Positions 8,387-17,689 of a stretch of 64,000 nucleotides of DNA are shown here, one piece after another; within the stretch, counting starts at the first letter, position 1; every line of letters starts with the position of its first letter. Source of the DNA: Saprospiraceae bacterium (GTDB taxonomy: Bacteria > Bacteroidota > Bacteroidia > Chitinophagales > Saprospiraceae); NCBI GenBank assembly GCA_016787575.1, contig JAEUUO010000013.1:62001-126000 (forward strand). Reading direction: 5' to 3'. Under the pieces are notes generated by a model. The model was not told the DNA's origin and ran no database searches. It worked only from the letters and a program-made list of their open reading frames with translations. Both the position numbers and the translations under genes were made by a program.

Positions 8387-9385
8387 TTATTCCGGATTTT
8401 TGGATGTTACTTTCGGTTCCCGGTGAACCCGATTGTACTCATGTCTTAAATTTTCAGCAACACCATCCGTCGGTTCCGGTGGATTTTCAAAAATGACTTC
8501 CGGAAATAATTTTGTTTGAAATCCTTCAAAATCTCTTGCCCACTCTTTGTGATTGTAAACACAAACAGGCAAGCATGCAGAACAATAATAATGAGATGCA
8601 AAATAAGGAAAACATTTGCCAGTATCCACAACATAACGATCTAGGCCTATGTGATCTTTGCCGGCTTCAGGCGAACGATGATCAGGGATTGCTTTAGCCG
8701 GACAATAAATTCTACATGCTTTGCATATATCACAAAATTTGCCAATGCCAGCATTGATGGGTTGATCACAGCTCATTTCAATTGAACATATCACACTTCC
8801 CATTCTAAATAGCGGACCTAATTTAGGATGTATTATGGAACCATGACGACCTAATTCTCCAAATCCAGCTTTTAATCCAATGGGAATATGCAGCAAATCA
8901 CTGTCACCAATAGGGTGTTCAACTTTGCAAGTATAGCCTAAACTTCTAATAAATTCTGCCAATTGAATAACAGTTTCACCTAAAGTATGATATACTCTTA
9001 AACATTCAATGGCGCTTTCTTGCGATGGCACCACCTGAAATTTTCTCCAAAGCATGCGTTGGCCTAATGCAATGGCATGTGTTTCTGTTACTTGTTTGCC
9101 TTTGTAAATATCTGTAGCCTCTATTTTGCATATACCAACTATGTCTGCACCAAATTCTTGAGCTTTAACTTTTATTATATTAGATGCGGCTTCCGGAGAA
9201 TCAAACAGTGTTTTAAAAGGGTTTACTGGCCCTTCAAACCGTTTATATTGAACTTCATAGATTTCTTTGAGGATTTGATCTACCTCTTCAATTTTAATTT
9301 TACGTCCACCAATCTGACTATACCAGGCTTCCCAATTGAAAGCTGGTGGGGATGTTTCTGATGCCTTAAGTGAAAAATTGGGCAT
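8387..9385 (-). CDS. QueG / reductive-dehalogenase-like double [4Fe-4S] protein
   Basis: A predicted corrinoid/iron-sulfur reductase-like protein. Counting from the ATG at 9385 (332 residues; an upstream TTG would add seven), there are two ferredoxin-like clusters: C218, C221, C224, C228-P and C258, C268, C271, C275. Before them is GLKAGFGELGRHGSIIHP with RMGSVICS, the signature shared by epoxyqueuosine reductase and reductive dehalogenases. It lacks QueG's usual start and the HEAT repeats seen in some QueG proteins. It has no Tat signal, so it is probably cytoplasmic. It follows the T9SS gene at 9452 by 67 bp on the same strand. A true tRNA-queuosine role is possible but unproven. Confidence 0.75.
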   Translation of the reverse strand: MPNFSLKASETSPPAFNWEAWYSQIGGRKIKIEEVDQILKEIYEVQYKRFEGPVNPFKTLFDSPEAASNIIKVKAQEFGADIVGICKIEATDIYKGKQVTETHAIALGQRMLWRKFQVVPSQESAIECLRVYHTLGETVIQLAEFIRSLGYTCKVEHPIGDSDLLHIPIGLKAGFGELGRHGSIIHPKLGPLFRMGSVICSIEMSCDQPINAGIGKFCDICKACRIYCPAKAIPDHRSPEAGKDHIGLDRYVVDTGKCFPYFASHYYCSACLPVCVYNHKEWARDFEGFQTKLFPEVIFENPPEPTDGVAENLRHEYNRVHREPKVTSKNPE

Positions 9386-9451
9386 TCGTTTCTCTACTAT
9401 TTTCAATTAAAATTGGCTTACAACACTTTGATTTCGCCAATCTACTTTTTG

Positions 9452-10204
9452 TTATATTTTTATCAACTGCTTTCTTGTAATTTCAGTTCCTTGTTTGCAG
9501 CTTAAAATATAAGAACCTGCAAGCCATTTTTGTGTGCTAATCCGTACACTTTGATATCCTTTGTTCAAACTTATGGTTTCAGAATATATTACTCGTCCAA
9601 ACCAATCTGCAATTTGAAGATCAATAGGCTCACTTGATTTGCTGTTAAATTCTAAACGGGTTGCAATAGAAAATGGATTAGGTTCGATTTTAATATCTAA
9701 ACCGTTTGCAATTGGATTATTTACATCTGTATTGTCAGTTACAATATTGATTTTCTCAGCAGAGAATCGGATTTCCGCAAAGCCGGAGCAACTGCCACCA
9801 TAATTACTTAGCCCACTGATTAATACATAACGTGCTTTAGGGATGACAACATCCGTCCAGTCCATTCCTTCATACCGATTACTACCTTCTCCTTGTTGCA
9901 AGCTAAAAGTTCCTGCATTTGCCCACAAAATACTGTCGATCGAATAATCAATAAGTACATCTTTCATCCCCCAGTTTAAGCGATCCGGATCATTGATATT
10001 CCAAAATTTTATTTTATCAATTTCATATTGATTTTTTAAATCAAATAAAATCCAATGTCCTGCTTTGTTTGCCGGATTTGGATTTTCTTTTTCCTGACAC
10101 GAAATCCATGCATCAAACCAATTGGTAGAGTGGCGATCCGGATAACATTGTGCATTCAGATTAACACAAAATACTACGTTTATAAAAAGTAAAAATTGTT
10201 TCAT
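9452..10204 (-). CDS. secreted discoidin-like protein with T9SS sorting domain
   Basis: 250 residues: signal peptide 1-19 (cleaved before QCYPD), then a beta-sandwich resembling F5/8 type C/discoidin domains (GHWILFDLKNQYEIDKIKFWN, SGLSNYGGSCSGFAEIRF) at about 20-150. A linker follows, then a T9SS type A sorting domain from about 170 (IEPNPFSIATRLEF ... YILSC ... KQLIKI). It should be exported across the outer membrane and either attached to the cell or released. Known of the fold: discoidin domains bind sugars or lipids. It is the third gene of a minus-strand set with DUF1501 (9-bp gap) and DUF1800, which suggests a joint job at the cell surface. Confidence 0.82.
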   Translation of the reverse strand: MKQFLLFINVVFCVNLNAQCYPDRHSTNWFDAWISCQEKENPNPANKAGHWILFDLKNQYEIDKIKFWNINDPDRLNWGMKDVLIDYSIDSILWANAGTFSLQQGEGSNRYEGMDWTDVVIPKARYVLISGLSNYGGSCSGFAEIRFSAEKINIVTDNTDVNNPIANGLDIKIEPNPFSIATRLEFNSKSSEPIDLQIADWFGRVIYSETISLNKGYQSVRISTQKWLAGSYILSCKQGTEITRKQLIKI

Positions 10205-10213
10205 AACGGTGTT

Positions 10214-11623
10214 TTAAATTTTTAAGAAACCAAGAGGTGCTTTGCCGGAATTTACATCATAAAAATGTCCGATGTTTGGCAATACATATGATAAATCAGA
10301 TGGCTGTACGCCCATCCACAATGCCAATTCAGCAAAATATTGATCAACGGAAGTGGTTGGAATCATGATGCCATCGTACACATTCAAATCACTGTTGGAT
10401 GCCAGCAATGGAAATTTTCCATATATCTTTTTGCCATTTAATGCTCCACCCATTACCATTGCATTTCCACCCCATGCATGATCGGTTCCATTGCCATTGG
10501 AAATTAATGAACGACCAAATTCTGAAGCTGTAAATGTGGTTACCTGATTGGATAAATTCAATTCTTCCATCGCCGAATTAAATTGCGACAATGCACCATC
10601 CACAATTCCCAACATCTCGTTTTGGTTATTTAATACTTCATCGTGATGATCCCATCCATAAAAATTAACAAAGAATATCTGACGTTTAAATCCCAATTCT
10701 TCATGAACGGATATGGTACGGGCAATCATGTTGAATGCCTGTGAAATGTCATTGTCTGTAAACTGAGTTTGCAAAGTGGGAGCTTTTTCTAAGGCTCCTG
10801 TAAATTTAATGTGACCATCTCTTGAACTTCTGACTACATCAATATAGGTTTTTTGAAAAATATCCTTGTACTCATAATTCAACATCGTATCAATGGCAGA
10901 CGTTCGCAAAATATTAAACTGATCATAGGTATTGTCAGGACGATAGCCACTGATGCCTATACTTCCATAGCGTGGGTCGATAGCAAATTCAATTGTTTCA
11001 TTACCGGTTTGATATAAATTAGTTCCAGCTAATGAAATGTTCATGCTGATTTCAGTAGCTGAATTCATGTCGCGAATCAAATCAGACATTCGTCCACCCC
11101 AACCGGAAGTGGATCTCTTATCTGCCAGAGAAGATTGCCATTGAATGGACTGATCGGAATGCGACAATAAACCAAGCGGTAATTTAGCAGTGCTGTTGTA
11201 CAATCCATCTTTGGTAGTAGGTTCTAATAAAGTTCCAACATTAGAAATAAATACCATTTTCCCATCTTCATGCAATTTTTGACAGCCTTTTAATGCCGGA
11301 TGCAATCCAAAAGTCCGACCCGGTGTGTTATTCACCAAGATGGGTAACAATTCTGATTTTGGCAATGCCAGATTAGATCTGGATTTTGCATAATCGTTGT
11401 ATTCTTTATTGCCCATAGGCACAATCATGTTGTAAGAATCATTGCCTCCTGAAAGCATCAGACAAACCAAAGCTTTGTATTGAGGATCCATCATGGAGTT
11501 GGATGCTGCCAATGCATTGATTCCTTTTAAATGAATCAATGAATTTAAAATTGAAGTGTAACCAAGTGCGGCACAACTGACCTGGCCTACAAATTTTCTT
11601 CTTGATAATTTATGTTGACTCAT
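10214..11623 (-). CDS. DUF1501 family protein with Tat signal
   Basis: 469 residues. The N-terminus carries a twin-arginine signal (S-R-R-K-F at 7-11 followed by a hydrophobic AALG stretch), so it is exported folded. The body is the DUF1501 alkaline-phosphatase/sulfatase-like fold: ALVCLMLSGGNDSYNMIVP near residue 50, an internal FFVNFYGWDHHDE, and ASEFGRSL plus GTDHAWGG towards the C-terminus, which hold the His/Asp residues expected of a metal site. It is almost always encoded next to DUF1800, as here (6-bp gap). The function of the pair is not established. Confidence 0.88.
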   Translation of the reverse strand: MSQHKLSRRKFVGQVSCAALGYTSILNSLIHLKGINALAASNSMMDPQYKALVCLMLSGGNDSYNMIVPMGNKEYNDYAKSRSNLALPKSELLPILVNNTPGRTFGLHPALKGCQKLHEDGKMVFISNVGTLLEPTTKDGLYNSTAKLPLGLLSHSDQSIQWQSSLADKRSTSGWGGRMSDLIRDMNSATEISMNISLAGTNLYQTGNETIEFAIDPRYGSIGISGYRPDNTYDQFNILRTSAIDTMLNYEYKDIFQKTYIDVVRSSRDGHIKFTGALEKAPTLQTQFTDNDISQAFNMIARTISVHEELGFKRQIFFVNFYGWDHHDEVLNNQNEMLGIVDGALSQFNSAMEELNLSNQVTTFTASEFGRSLISNGNGTDHAWGGNAMVMGGALNGKKIYGKFPLLASNSDLNVYDGIMIPTTSVDQYFAELALWMGVQPSDLSYVLPNIGHFYDVNSGKAPLGFLKI

Positions 11624-11629
11624 TATGTT

Positions 11630-13429
11630 TTATTTAAAAATCGCGTAATCAGGTGATATCATAATTAAATATAAAGCCATTCGTACTCTGTACTCACGAT
11701 AACTTCCAGTGATAAATTTACCGATCGTTTCTTTGACAATTCCACGGGTACGGTCACTGAGATTTCCATGAGTAAGTAATATGTCCAATCGGTTGACTAA
11801 AACTTCGGGATCTGCAGCAAGATCTTCCAATTCATTCAGCATAAGTATCGTATATGGATCATCCCGTTCCCAACTATACATTACATAATCGTAAACCGAC
11901 CAATTATTTACCTGATTAATAAAACCGATACTGGTTCGGGAATTGTGTATTTGAAACTCCGGTCCGTACAATCCCGCTTTGTCAAGTTCACCTTTTGGTC
12001 TGTAAAAAGGCGAATAAAAATTAAAAACGGTTGGTGCCGCTAATGGGATTTGCCCTGTACTGGTAAAAAACTCATAACCGATATTCCAAAACCGGTCATA
12101 GTATTGTTCAATATCCAATGCAGTGGTAAAATGAGCATAGCGCACAATGGGTTCTCGCAATTGTCCATTTGAGGCATCGAGCATCCAATCACAATCCCGT
12201 GCTTCAGGATCCATTAAAATAGCTTTGATGACAGCGCCCATATTGCCCCTGACTCCTTTACCATCATTGTTAAATACATTGGTGACTCTTTCAATGTAAT
12301 CAGGAGATGGATTTGATTTAATCAAGCGCTGAATTAATTGTCTTCCGATAAATGGTCCTACATTGGGATGGTTAAATAAAAAATTAACAGCATCCTGAAT
12401 GTCTTTCATGCCTCTTTGACCGGATGGAATGATACTGCCATCCAACATTATTTTTTCTCCGGGTTCGTGCCAAAATTCATACATACGCATTGGCTTGGTC
12501 ATATCAGCAAGATAAATTCCCATTCCAAAAACGGCTGTGTCTGTATACATATTTGGGACTACTGCACCTAAACCTAATCCGGTAAATACTTTGGCCAACT
12601 CCTTTATATCTTTTTGATCATAAGTCGGAATCGCTTGTCCAAGGCTATCCAGTTTGACACTTCCATCTGGATTTAATTCACTCAACCCAATTGAAAATAA
12701 CTGCATAATTTCACGAGCGTAATTTTCATCGGGCCGCGTATTTTCAATGCTGTCTGTTTTTGGATTGTTGAGATGACTTAAATAAAAACCCATGGTAGGA
12801 TGGAGGCTGATTTCCATCAAAATGTCTTTAAAATTGCCAAATGCATTGCGCGACATAATATCGTAATAACTGGCAAGTCCTTCGCCAAAACCTTGCAAAT
12901 CAGAATCTAATGATATGACAAAAAGCTCGCTTAAAGCAAGCGCTATTCGTTGTCGTAGTCGATCCTTGTTTTTTTGATGGGCAGTCCACCAGGCGTATTG
13001 AAAATGTATCCAGTTGGGAGAAAGGGCAATGCTTGCGGAATCTCCACCATTTGAAAAATGCCAGTCCAAAACTTCATGATGGACATCCCGAGTTTCTTTT
13101 AAAAAATTGGTGGCTGGAATTTTTACCTGTTGGTCTATCCATTCCCCAAAATCAATGCCCGCAAGATTTCGGATGTCTTCATATCCTGCCCCCATACCCG
13201 ATTGATATAAAAATCGACTTGCATTGATTACATCAAACAACATTCCTTGTCCGTTGATGCTTGCAGAAGGTGGACAACTGTCAGGTCGATTTCTGGGTTT
13301 CCAGCTGTCACTGCTGTATGCTTTAATATCACCCCCATTCGAGCCTCCCAAAATGATCTTTTGAGAAAATCCATTGAGTGAAATCAAACAGCAGCATAAA
13401 AATCCAAAAAGTAAATTGGTTTTCATCAT
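11630..13429 (-). CDS. DUF1800 family secreted protein
   Basis: 599 residues with a Sec signal peptide (1-22, cleaved near GFSQ) and a long DUF1800 body. Seen hallmarks are HLNNPKTDSIENTRPDENYAREIMQLFSIGL, the DIKELAKVFTGLGLG block, HPNVGPFIGRQLIQRL and the PTVFNFYSPFYRPKG block. Known of the family: mainly alpha-helical, exported, function unknown, paired with DUF1501. The gene is first in the minus-strand set 13429-9452. The region upstream carries two tandem dyad elements (13510-13550), a good candidate for operon control. ATG codons at 13429 and 13426 are both possible. Confidence 0.88.
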   Translation of the reverse strand: MMKTNLLFGFLCCCLISLNGFSQKIILGGSNGGDIKAYSSDSWKPRNRPDSCPPSASINGQGMLFDVINASRFLYQSGMGAGYEDIRNLAGIDFGEWIDQQVKIPATNFLKETRDVHHEVLDWHFSNGGDSASIALSPNWIHFQYAWWTAHQKNKDRLRQRIALALSELFVISLDSDLQGFGEGLASYYDIMSRNAFGNFKDILMEISLHPTMGFYLSHLNNPKTDSIENTRPDENYAREIMQLFSIGLSELNPDGSVKLDSLGQAIPTYDQKDIKELAKVFTGLGLGAVVPNMYTDTAVFGMGIYLADMTKPMRMYEFWHEPGEKIMLDGSIIPSGQRGMKDIQDAVNFLFNHPNVGPFIGRQLIQRLIKSNPSPDYIERVTNVFNNDGKGVRGNMGAVIKAILMDPEARDCDWMLDASNGQLREPIVRYAHFTTALDIEQYYDRFWNIGYEFFTSTGQIPLAAPTVFNFYSPFYRPKGELDKAGLYGPEFQIHNSRTSIGFINQVNNWSVYDYVMYSWERDDPYTILMLNELEDLAADPEVLVNRLDILLTHGNLSDRTRGIVKETIGKFITGSYREYRVRMALYLIMISPDYAIFK

Positions 13430-13861
13430 GTTGAATTTCGGATGTTAATGCTTCAAAATTAATCAGCACTCTTTGGGAATCCTATTTTTAATTCAAAATA
13501 TTGCTAAAAATCAGGGTAAACCCTGAGTGGCAATCAGGGAAAACACTGATTTTTTAGTTAAATTATAAAAATCAGACATAAATTGCTTAATCATGGAATC
13601 ACATTTAATGTTGTCTCAAGGTTCCAAGTATTAAAATTTTAACAAGTTGGAATATAAAATCAAAGGATATTGATTCAACAAGTTTTGAATATTTGATAAA
13701 ATTTTCTTGTTGTCATCTATTCTTTAAAACAGCAACATCAATCTGGGATTTTAGGCTTAGAAAAAATTGTAATTAACTAATTTCTAATTATAAAATTTAA
13801 GGTGGCTTGAATTTTTATGATTATTTTTAGCTCGTCTTTATCACCCACTAAAAAATCAATT
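13430..13861. other. intergenic region between divergent DUF1800 operon and BNR/T9SS gene
   Basis: 432 bp without a credible gene. Apart from the tandem dyad at 13510-13550, it holds AT-rich sequence with a short inverted pair around 13640-13700 (CAAGTTGGAATAT / CAACAAGTTTTGAATAT, partial). No RNA gene is recognisable. It must carry the promoters of both flanking units, but I see no clear TTTG/TAnnTTTG pair. Confidence 0.6.
13510..13550. promoter_or_regulatory. tandem dyad element, candidate operator of the DUF1800 operon
   Basis: Two near-identical 18-bp units, ATCAGGGTAAACCCTGAG (13510-13527) and ATCAGGGAAAACACTGAT (13533-13550). Each has two-fold symmetry and they begin 23 bp apart, about two helical turns. 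They lie 81-121 bp upstream of the DUF1800 start. The second unit is followed by six Ts on the plus strand. The arrangement looks like a binding site for two dimers of a regulator; which one is unknown. Confidence 0.5.
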
Positions 13862-16800
13862 ATGAGAATCTCAATTTCAGGATTGTTTCTATGCATCCTA
13901 TTCGGTTCATTTTTAAATTTAAATGCCCAGATTTACGAAAAACTCAATGGCCCATATGGCGGAGGCTCAAAGGTTTATGAAGGAAAAAACGGCATCCTGT
14001 TTCAACGCTTATTTGAGGACGATGATCTGGCCATACTGTTTCGTTCTGTTGACGGTGGCGCCACATGGAAAAAAATGCCGACTCCAGCTGCTCGCCAGGT
14101 TTACGACCCATTTACGGTAGCATATAACGGCAATCTTTATGGAGCTGCTGGCAAGAATTTATATGTGTCTGTTAACGACGGACAATCCTGGTCAGGACTC
14201 AATAGTCCCACTGCTGAGGCGATTGTTAATGTCAATGCATTGCAAAATGGGGTTTTATTGGTTTCCGATTACGAAAAAGTCTATCGTTCAATTAATAATG
14301 GACAAAGCTGGACTGCTGTCTTGCAAACAGACATCGATGCATTTTATTACAACAGCTATTCAGATCAAGTGTATGCAATTGGCAATCAAAACATCTATGT
14401 GTCCAATGACGGCGGATTAAACTGGTTGCCATTTTATTTTGATGATTTTGGAGATGGCTCTAAAGAAATTATATCAACCAGCAATGGATTGGTATTGGTG
14501 TCCGGAAAAGGCCAAATTTGGAAATTTGACCAATCGGGCAATTTAATTCGTACCATTGGGGTATCCGCGGTGGATGATGCTTATGTTGAAATGGCCGTTT
14601 CTAAGGCAGGGCGATTGTTTGCTTTTGAAAAATATGCAGCCTATTATTCAGATGATTACGGTGATAACTTTTTACCGCTCTTTCCCAACCCAATTCCGAA
14701 TAAGTACATCCGTACATTTTCAGCAACAACCAATGGTGCTGTTTTTGGTTTGCCGTATTCAGGTAGTTTATATCGTTCTGATAACAACGGTGCCTCCTGG
14801 AGTTTTTCTGCTCAAGGCATCGATTTTGCAACACCGCTTGAAGTAGATTTTATTTCTGAATCCAAAATTCTTGCACTCACCGTGGATGGACTTTTTTATT
14901 CAGAAGATGGTGGACTTGTTTGGAATTCATTGTTATTTGGAGAATTTGACTTTGAATACGCTTCTAAATTCGAACGGATTCAAGTGATTGATAAGGATTA
15001 CTATTTTTTGAATAATGATGGCATCTATTATTATTCTGATGTAAATGCGAGTGGAAAAAAAATTAAAAACAGTAAATATGCCGTTGGGAATAAAATATAT
15101 CTCAATCATGTAAATAATACTTTGTTTTTTCTTGAAAACGAAAAATTATATCGATCTTCTGATCAAGGTAAAACCTGGGTAGCCATTCTGGGTGCGGAAG
15201 GAATAGACCTTAAAATTTTTCCGGATGGCTCTTTGCTTATATTGGGTCGCGATGGTGTATTTCGCTCCATTGACCAAGGATTAAATTGGTCTTTTGTATT
15301 TCCTGGCGGTGACTTAATTGCCAACCAAATTTTAAGCGATGGTTTTTCAACTGTTTTTATGTTTTATCCTGATCCTTTTGGGAGTGGATTGTTTCGCTCC
15401 AATGATCAAGGCATCACCTGGGAAAAAGTAGATTTGTTAAATGGCAATGGGAATTTGCTTTTTAATGCAAATACCGGACAAGCGTGTAATAATATTGCAA
15501 GCCTGTTTTCAGCAAGTCTTACCGGAGAAGTATATACTTCCACCAATCAAGGTGCAACATTTAATGTGTATCTTGATTTAAAATATGATTTAAATGCATT
15601 GACCATTTCTCCTGCTCAGAAATTGTATATGCTAACAATAAAGAATGGACTATACCGCACACGTATTACAACCAGTTCGACCAAATTACTTACAGGAAAT
15701 GTATTTGACGATGCAAATAAAAATTGTCTAAAAGATAATGGAGAAACTATTCTGCCTAAACGAATCGTAAAAGTTGAAAACGGCTCTAAAATTAATTATG
15801 CCTATACCGATGCATATGGAAATTTTAAATTCCCAATAGAGCAGGGTGATTATCAATTTAGTGTTCCTTCCAGCAATTCCTATTGGAATTCATGTATAAA
15901 ATCCATTAGTGCAAGCAGCTATAATCTAAATGATACCTTATACTTGGGGTTGCAAGCTTTGAGCAAATGTCCTTTCATGGAGGTCGATATTCAGACTCCT
16001 TTTTTGAGAAGGTGTTTTGAATCAGACATCTACGTGTATTATAAAAATTCAGGAACCATCGCAGCTAAAGATGCATATATTGATGTAACCTTGGATACAA
16101 ATTTTATTTTTGTAAGCTCAGGGAAGCCTGTTGCCAGTATCAATGGAAATGTTTATAGATTTTTAATTGGAGATCTTGAAGAAAATAATTCTGGAGCATT
16201 TACAATTCGGATTAAAGTTTCATGTGATACCAAATTGGGAGATTTTCATTGTGCAGAAGCACATATCTATCCTGATACAACCTGTAATCAAACAGCATTT
16301 GCGGATATCAAAACAACTGCATTTTGTTTTGGAGATTCTATTCAACTAAGCATTAGCAATTTAGGAAATGCGGCCATGTTGAGTCCTAAAAAATGGATAG
16401 CCATTGATCAATCTATTTCAAATTTCAAAGCATCAACCATTGCTTCAGGGCAGTTTTTATTAGATGCCGGACAGAAATTCAATGTTAAAATTGCAAGCGC
16501 TTCAAGAGTATTATTTATAGCCGAACAGGATGATTCAAATCCTTACAAACAAGCATCTCGTACAGAAATTGTCTCTTGTTCTGTAATTCCGGTACCTGGG
16601 GCCCCAGTTTCAAGAATTGACAATCTTGATGAAGGCGAACCTTTTATTTCAAAGTTTTGCCTGCAAGTACGGGGTAGTTTTGATCCAAATGATATAACCG
16701 GATTTCCAATTGGAATTTCTGATCGAAAATATATTGACAATGAACAAGAGCTTGAATATGTGATTCGTTTCCAAAATACAGGTACCGATACTGCATTTAA

Positions 16801-17389
16801 TGTCAGAATCGCCAATCAAATACCGATTAATAACCTAGATTTAAACACGATTTCTTTGGGATCCTCATCGCATCCATATCAACTATTGATAGACCCAACA
16901 GGAAAATTAAATTTTAGTTTCCAGAATATTTTATTGCCCGATTCAGCTATTAATGAAAAGGCATCGCATGGTTTTGTTAGCTACAGAATAAAACCGATAC
17001 AGAAACAAGGCAATGGCAAAAAAATTGAAAACGAAGCATTTATTTATTTTGACTTTAATGATGCAGTAAAAACAAATAGAGAATTTCATACGCTAGGAAT
17101 TCCGATTCAGGTTAATTCACAGAATCATATTTCCAATTCCGAACTAAAATGGAGCATTCAACCGAATCCTTTGTCTCAGAATGCGGTTATCCACCTAATG
17201 AATTGGGATGAAAATGAAAAGTACTTTTTAAGCTGTCAAGATTTAAATAAAAAAACAATGTGGACTAAGCCATTTTTAACGAACACACTTCAAATAGGAA
17301 GAGAAAATTTAGTACCAGGATTTTATTTTATAATTTTAAAGAATTCAAAACAGCAGGTCATTGGAGTTGAGAAGCTAATCATTAAATAA
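13862..17389 (+). CDS. large BNR-repeat T9SS surface protein
   Basis: 1175 residues from the ATG at 13862, which starts a clean signal peptide (cleaved near LNLNAQ); the in-frame ATG 45 bp upstream is less likely. Domains in order: a two-propeller-like region of repeated S-x-D-G/N-G-x-x-W units (BNR/sialidase or sortilin type) to about residue 600; a carboxypeptidase-regulatory or SdrD-B-like module (GNVFDDANKNCLKDNGE, TDAYGNFKF) near 620-690; a DUF11-like segment; the GSFDPND module (DUF7619-like) near 945; and a T9SS sorting domain in the last 80 residues (IQPNPLSQNAV ... VEKLIIK). It is probably cell-surface attached. The propeller suggests ligand or enzyme activity, but no catalytic site can be named. 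Confidence 0.85.
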   Translation: MRISISGLFLCILFGSFLNLNAQIYEKLNGPYGGGSKVYEGKNGILFQRLFEDDDLAILFRSVDGGATWKKMPTPAARQVYDPFTVAYNGNLYGAAGKNLYVSVNDGQSWSGLNSPTAEAIVNVNALQNGVLLVSDYEKVYRSINNGQSWTAVLQTDIDAFYYNSYSDQVYAIGNQNIYVSNDGGLNWLPFYFDDFGDGSKEIISTSNGLVLVSGKGQIWKFDQSGNLIRTIGVSAVDDAYVEMAVSKAGRLFAFEKYAAYYSDDYGDNFLPLFPNPIPNKYIRTFSATTNGAVFGLPYSGSLYRSDNNGASWSFSAQGIDFATPLEVDFISESKILALTVDGLFYSEDGGLVWNSLLFGEFDFEYASKFERIQVIDKDYYFLNNDGIYYYSDVNASGKKIKNSKYAVGNKIYLNHVNNTLFFLENEKLYRSSDQGKTWVAILGAEGIDLKIFPDGSLLILGRDGVFRSIDQGLNWSFVFPGGDLIANQILSDGFSTVFMFYPDPFGSGLFRSNDQGITWEKVDLLNGNGNLLFNANTGQACNNIASLFSASLTGEVYTSTNQGATFNVYLDLKYDLNALTISPAQKLYMLTIKNGLYRTRITTSSTKLLTGNVFDDANKNCLKDNGETILPKRIVKVENGSKINYAYTDAYGNFKFPIEQGDYQFSVPSSNSYWNSCIKSISASSYNLNDTLYLGLQALSKCPFMEVDIQTPFLRRCFESDIYVYYKNSGTIAAKDAYIDVTLDTNFIFVSSGKPVASINGNVYRFLIGDLEENNSGAFTIRIKVSCDTKLGDFHCAEAHIYPDTTCNQTAFADIKTTAFCFGDSIQLSISNLGNAAMLSPKKWIAIDQSISNFKASTIASGQFLLDAGQKFNVKIASASRVLFIAEQDDSNPYKQASRTEIVSCSVIPVPGAPVSRIDNLDEGEPFISKFCLQVRGSFDPNDITGFPIGISDRKYIDNEQELEYVIRFQNTGTDTAFNVRIANQIPINNLDLNTISLGSSSHPYQLLIDPTGKLNFSFQNILLPDSAINEKASHGFVSYRIKPIQKQGNGKKIENEAFIYFDFNDAVKTNREFHTLGIPIQVNSQNHISNSELKWSIQPNPLSQNAVIHLMNWDENEKYFLSCQDLNKKTMWTKPFLTNTLQIGRENLVPGFYFIILKNSKQQVIGVEKLIIK

Positions 17390-17689
17390 AGAATTCGGAT
17401 TAATTTAAACTGCAAATGTGCAACGAATAAAATTCATACGGAAGAAATAAAGGATTTGCCATGAATGCACGAATGAAGATACGGACCACGATTACTTCAT
17501 TCGCCTTTAATTCGTGTATTCATGGTGACACTTTTTAATTCAACTTAAACTTGTAACAATTTTTTATATCACAAGAATAAAAAAGCCCCTGTGGTCAGCA
17601 GGGGCAAAAATCTACTATCATTCTCAGTTGGAAAATCAAAAAAGAACTTCGAGAGTCTTTAGTCGTATAGTGTAGTAATCTGTTTTAGT
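17390..17689. repeat. convergent intergenic region with REP-like inverted repeat
   Basis: 300 bp between two converging genes. At 17459-17474 and 17510-17525 lie 16-bp arms (CCATGAATGCACGAAT and ATTCGTGTATTCATGG; one G.T mismatch) with a 35-nt centre. Inside, CGAATGAAG (17470-17478) can instead pair with CTTCATTCG (17495-17503), giving a second, mutually exclusive hairpin. The sequence resembles the 'gaattcgtga' style of dispersed intergenic repeats found in many environmental genomes. No gene is seen. The ftsK terminator lies further on. Confidence 0.6.
17579..17605 (-). terminator. intrinsic terminator of ftsK
   Basis: Read on the minus strand: a 7-bp GC-rich stem (GCCCCTG 17585-17591 with CAGGGGC 17599-17605), a 7-nt loop, then six Ts (17584-17579). 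It lies 85 bp past the ftsK stop. Confidence 0.85.

Noticed and set aside
13817..13861. Upstream ATG extending the BNR/T9SS protein by 15 residues
   Set aside because: It would place polar residues ahead of the signal peptide; the ATG at 13862 gives a standard signal peptide.
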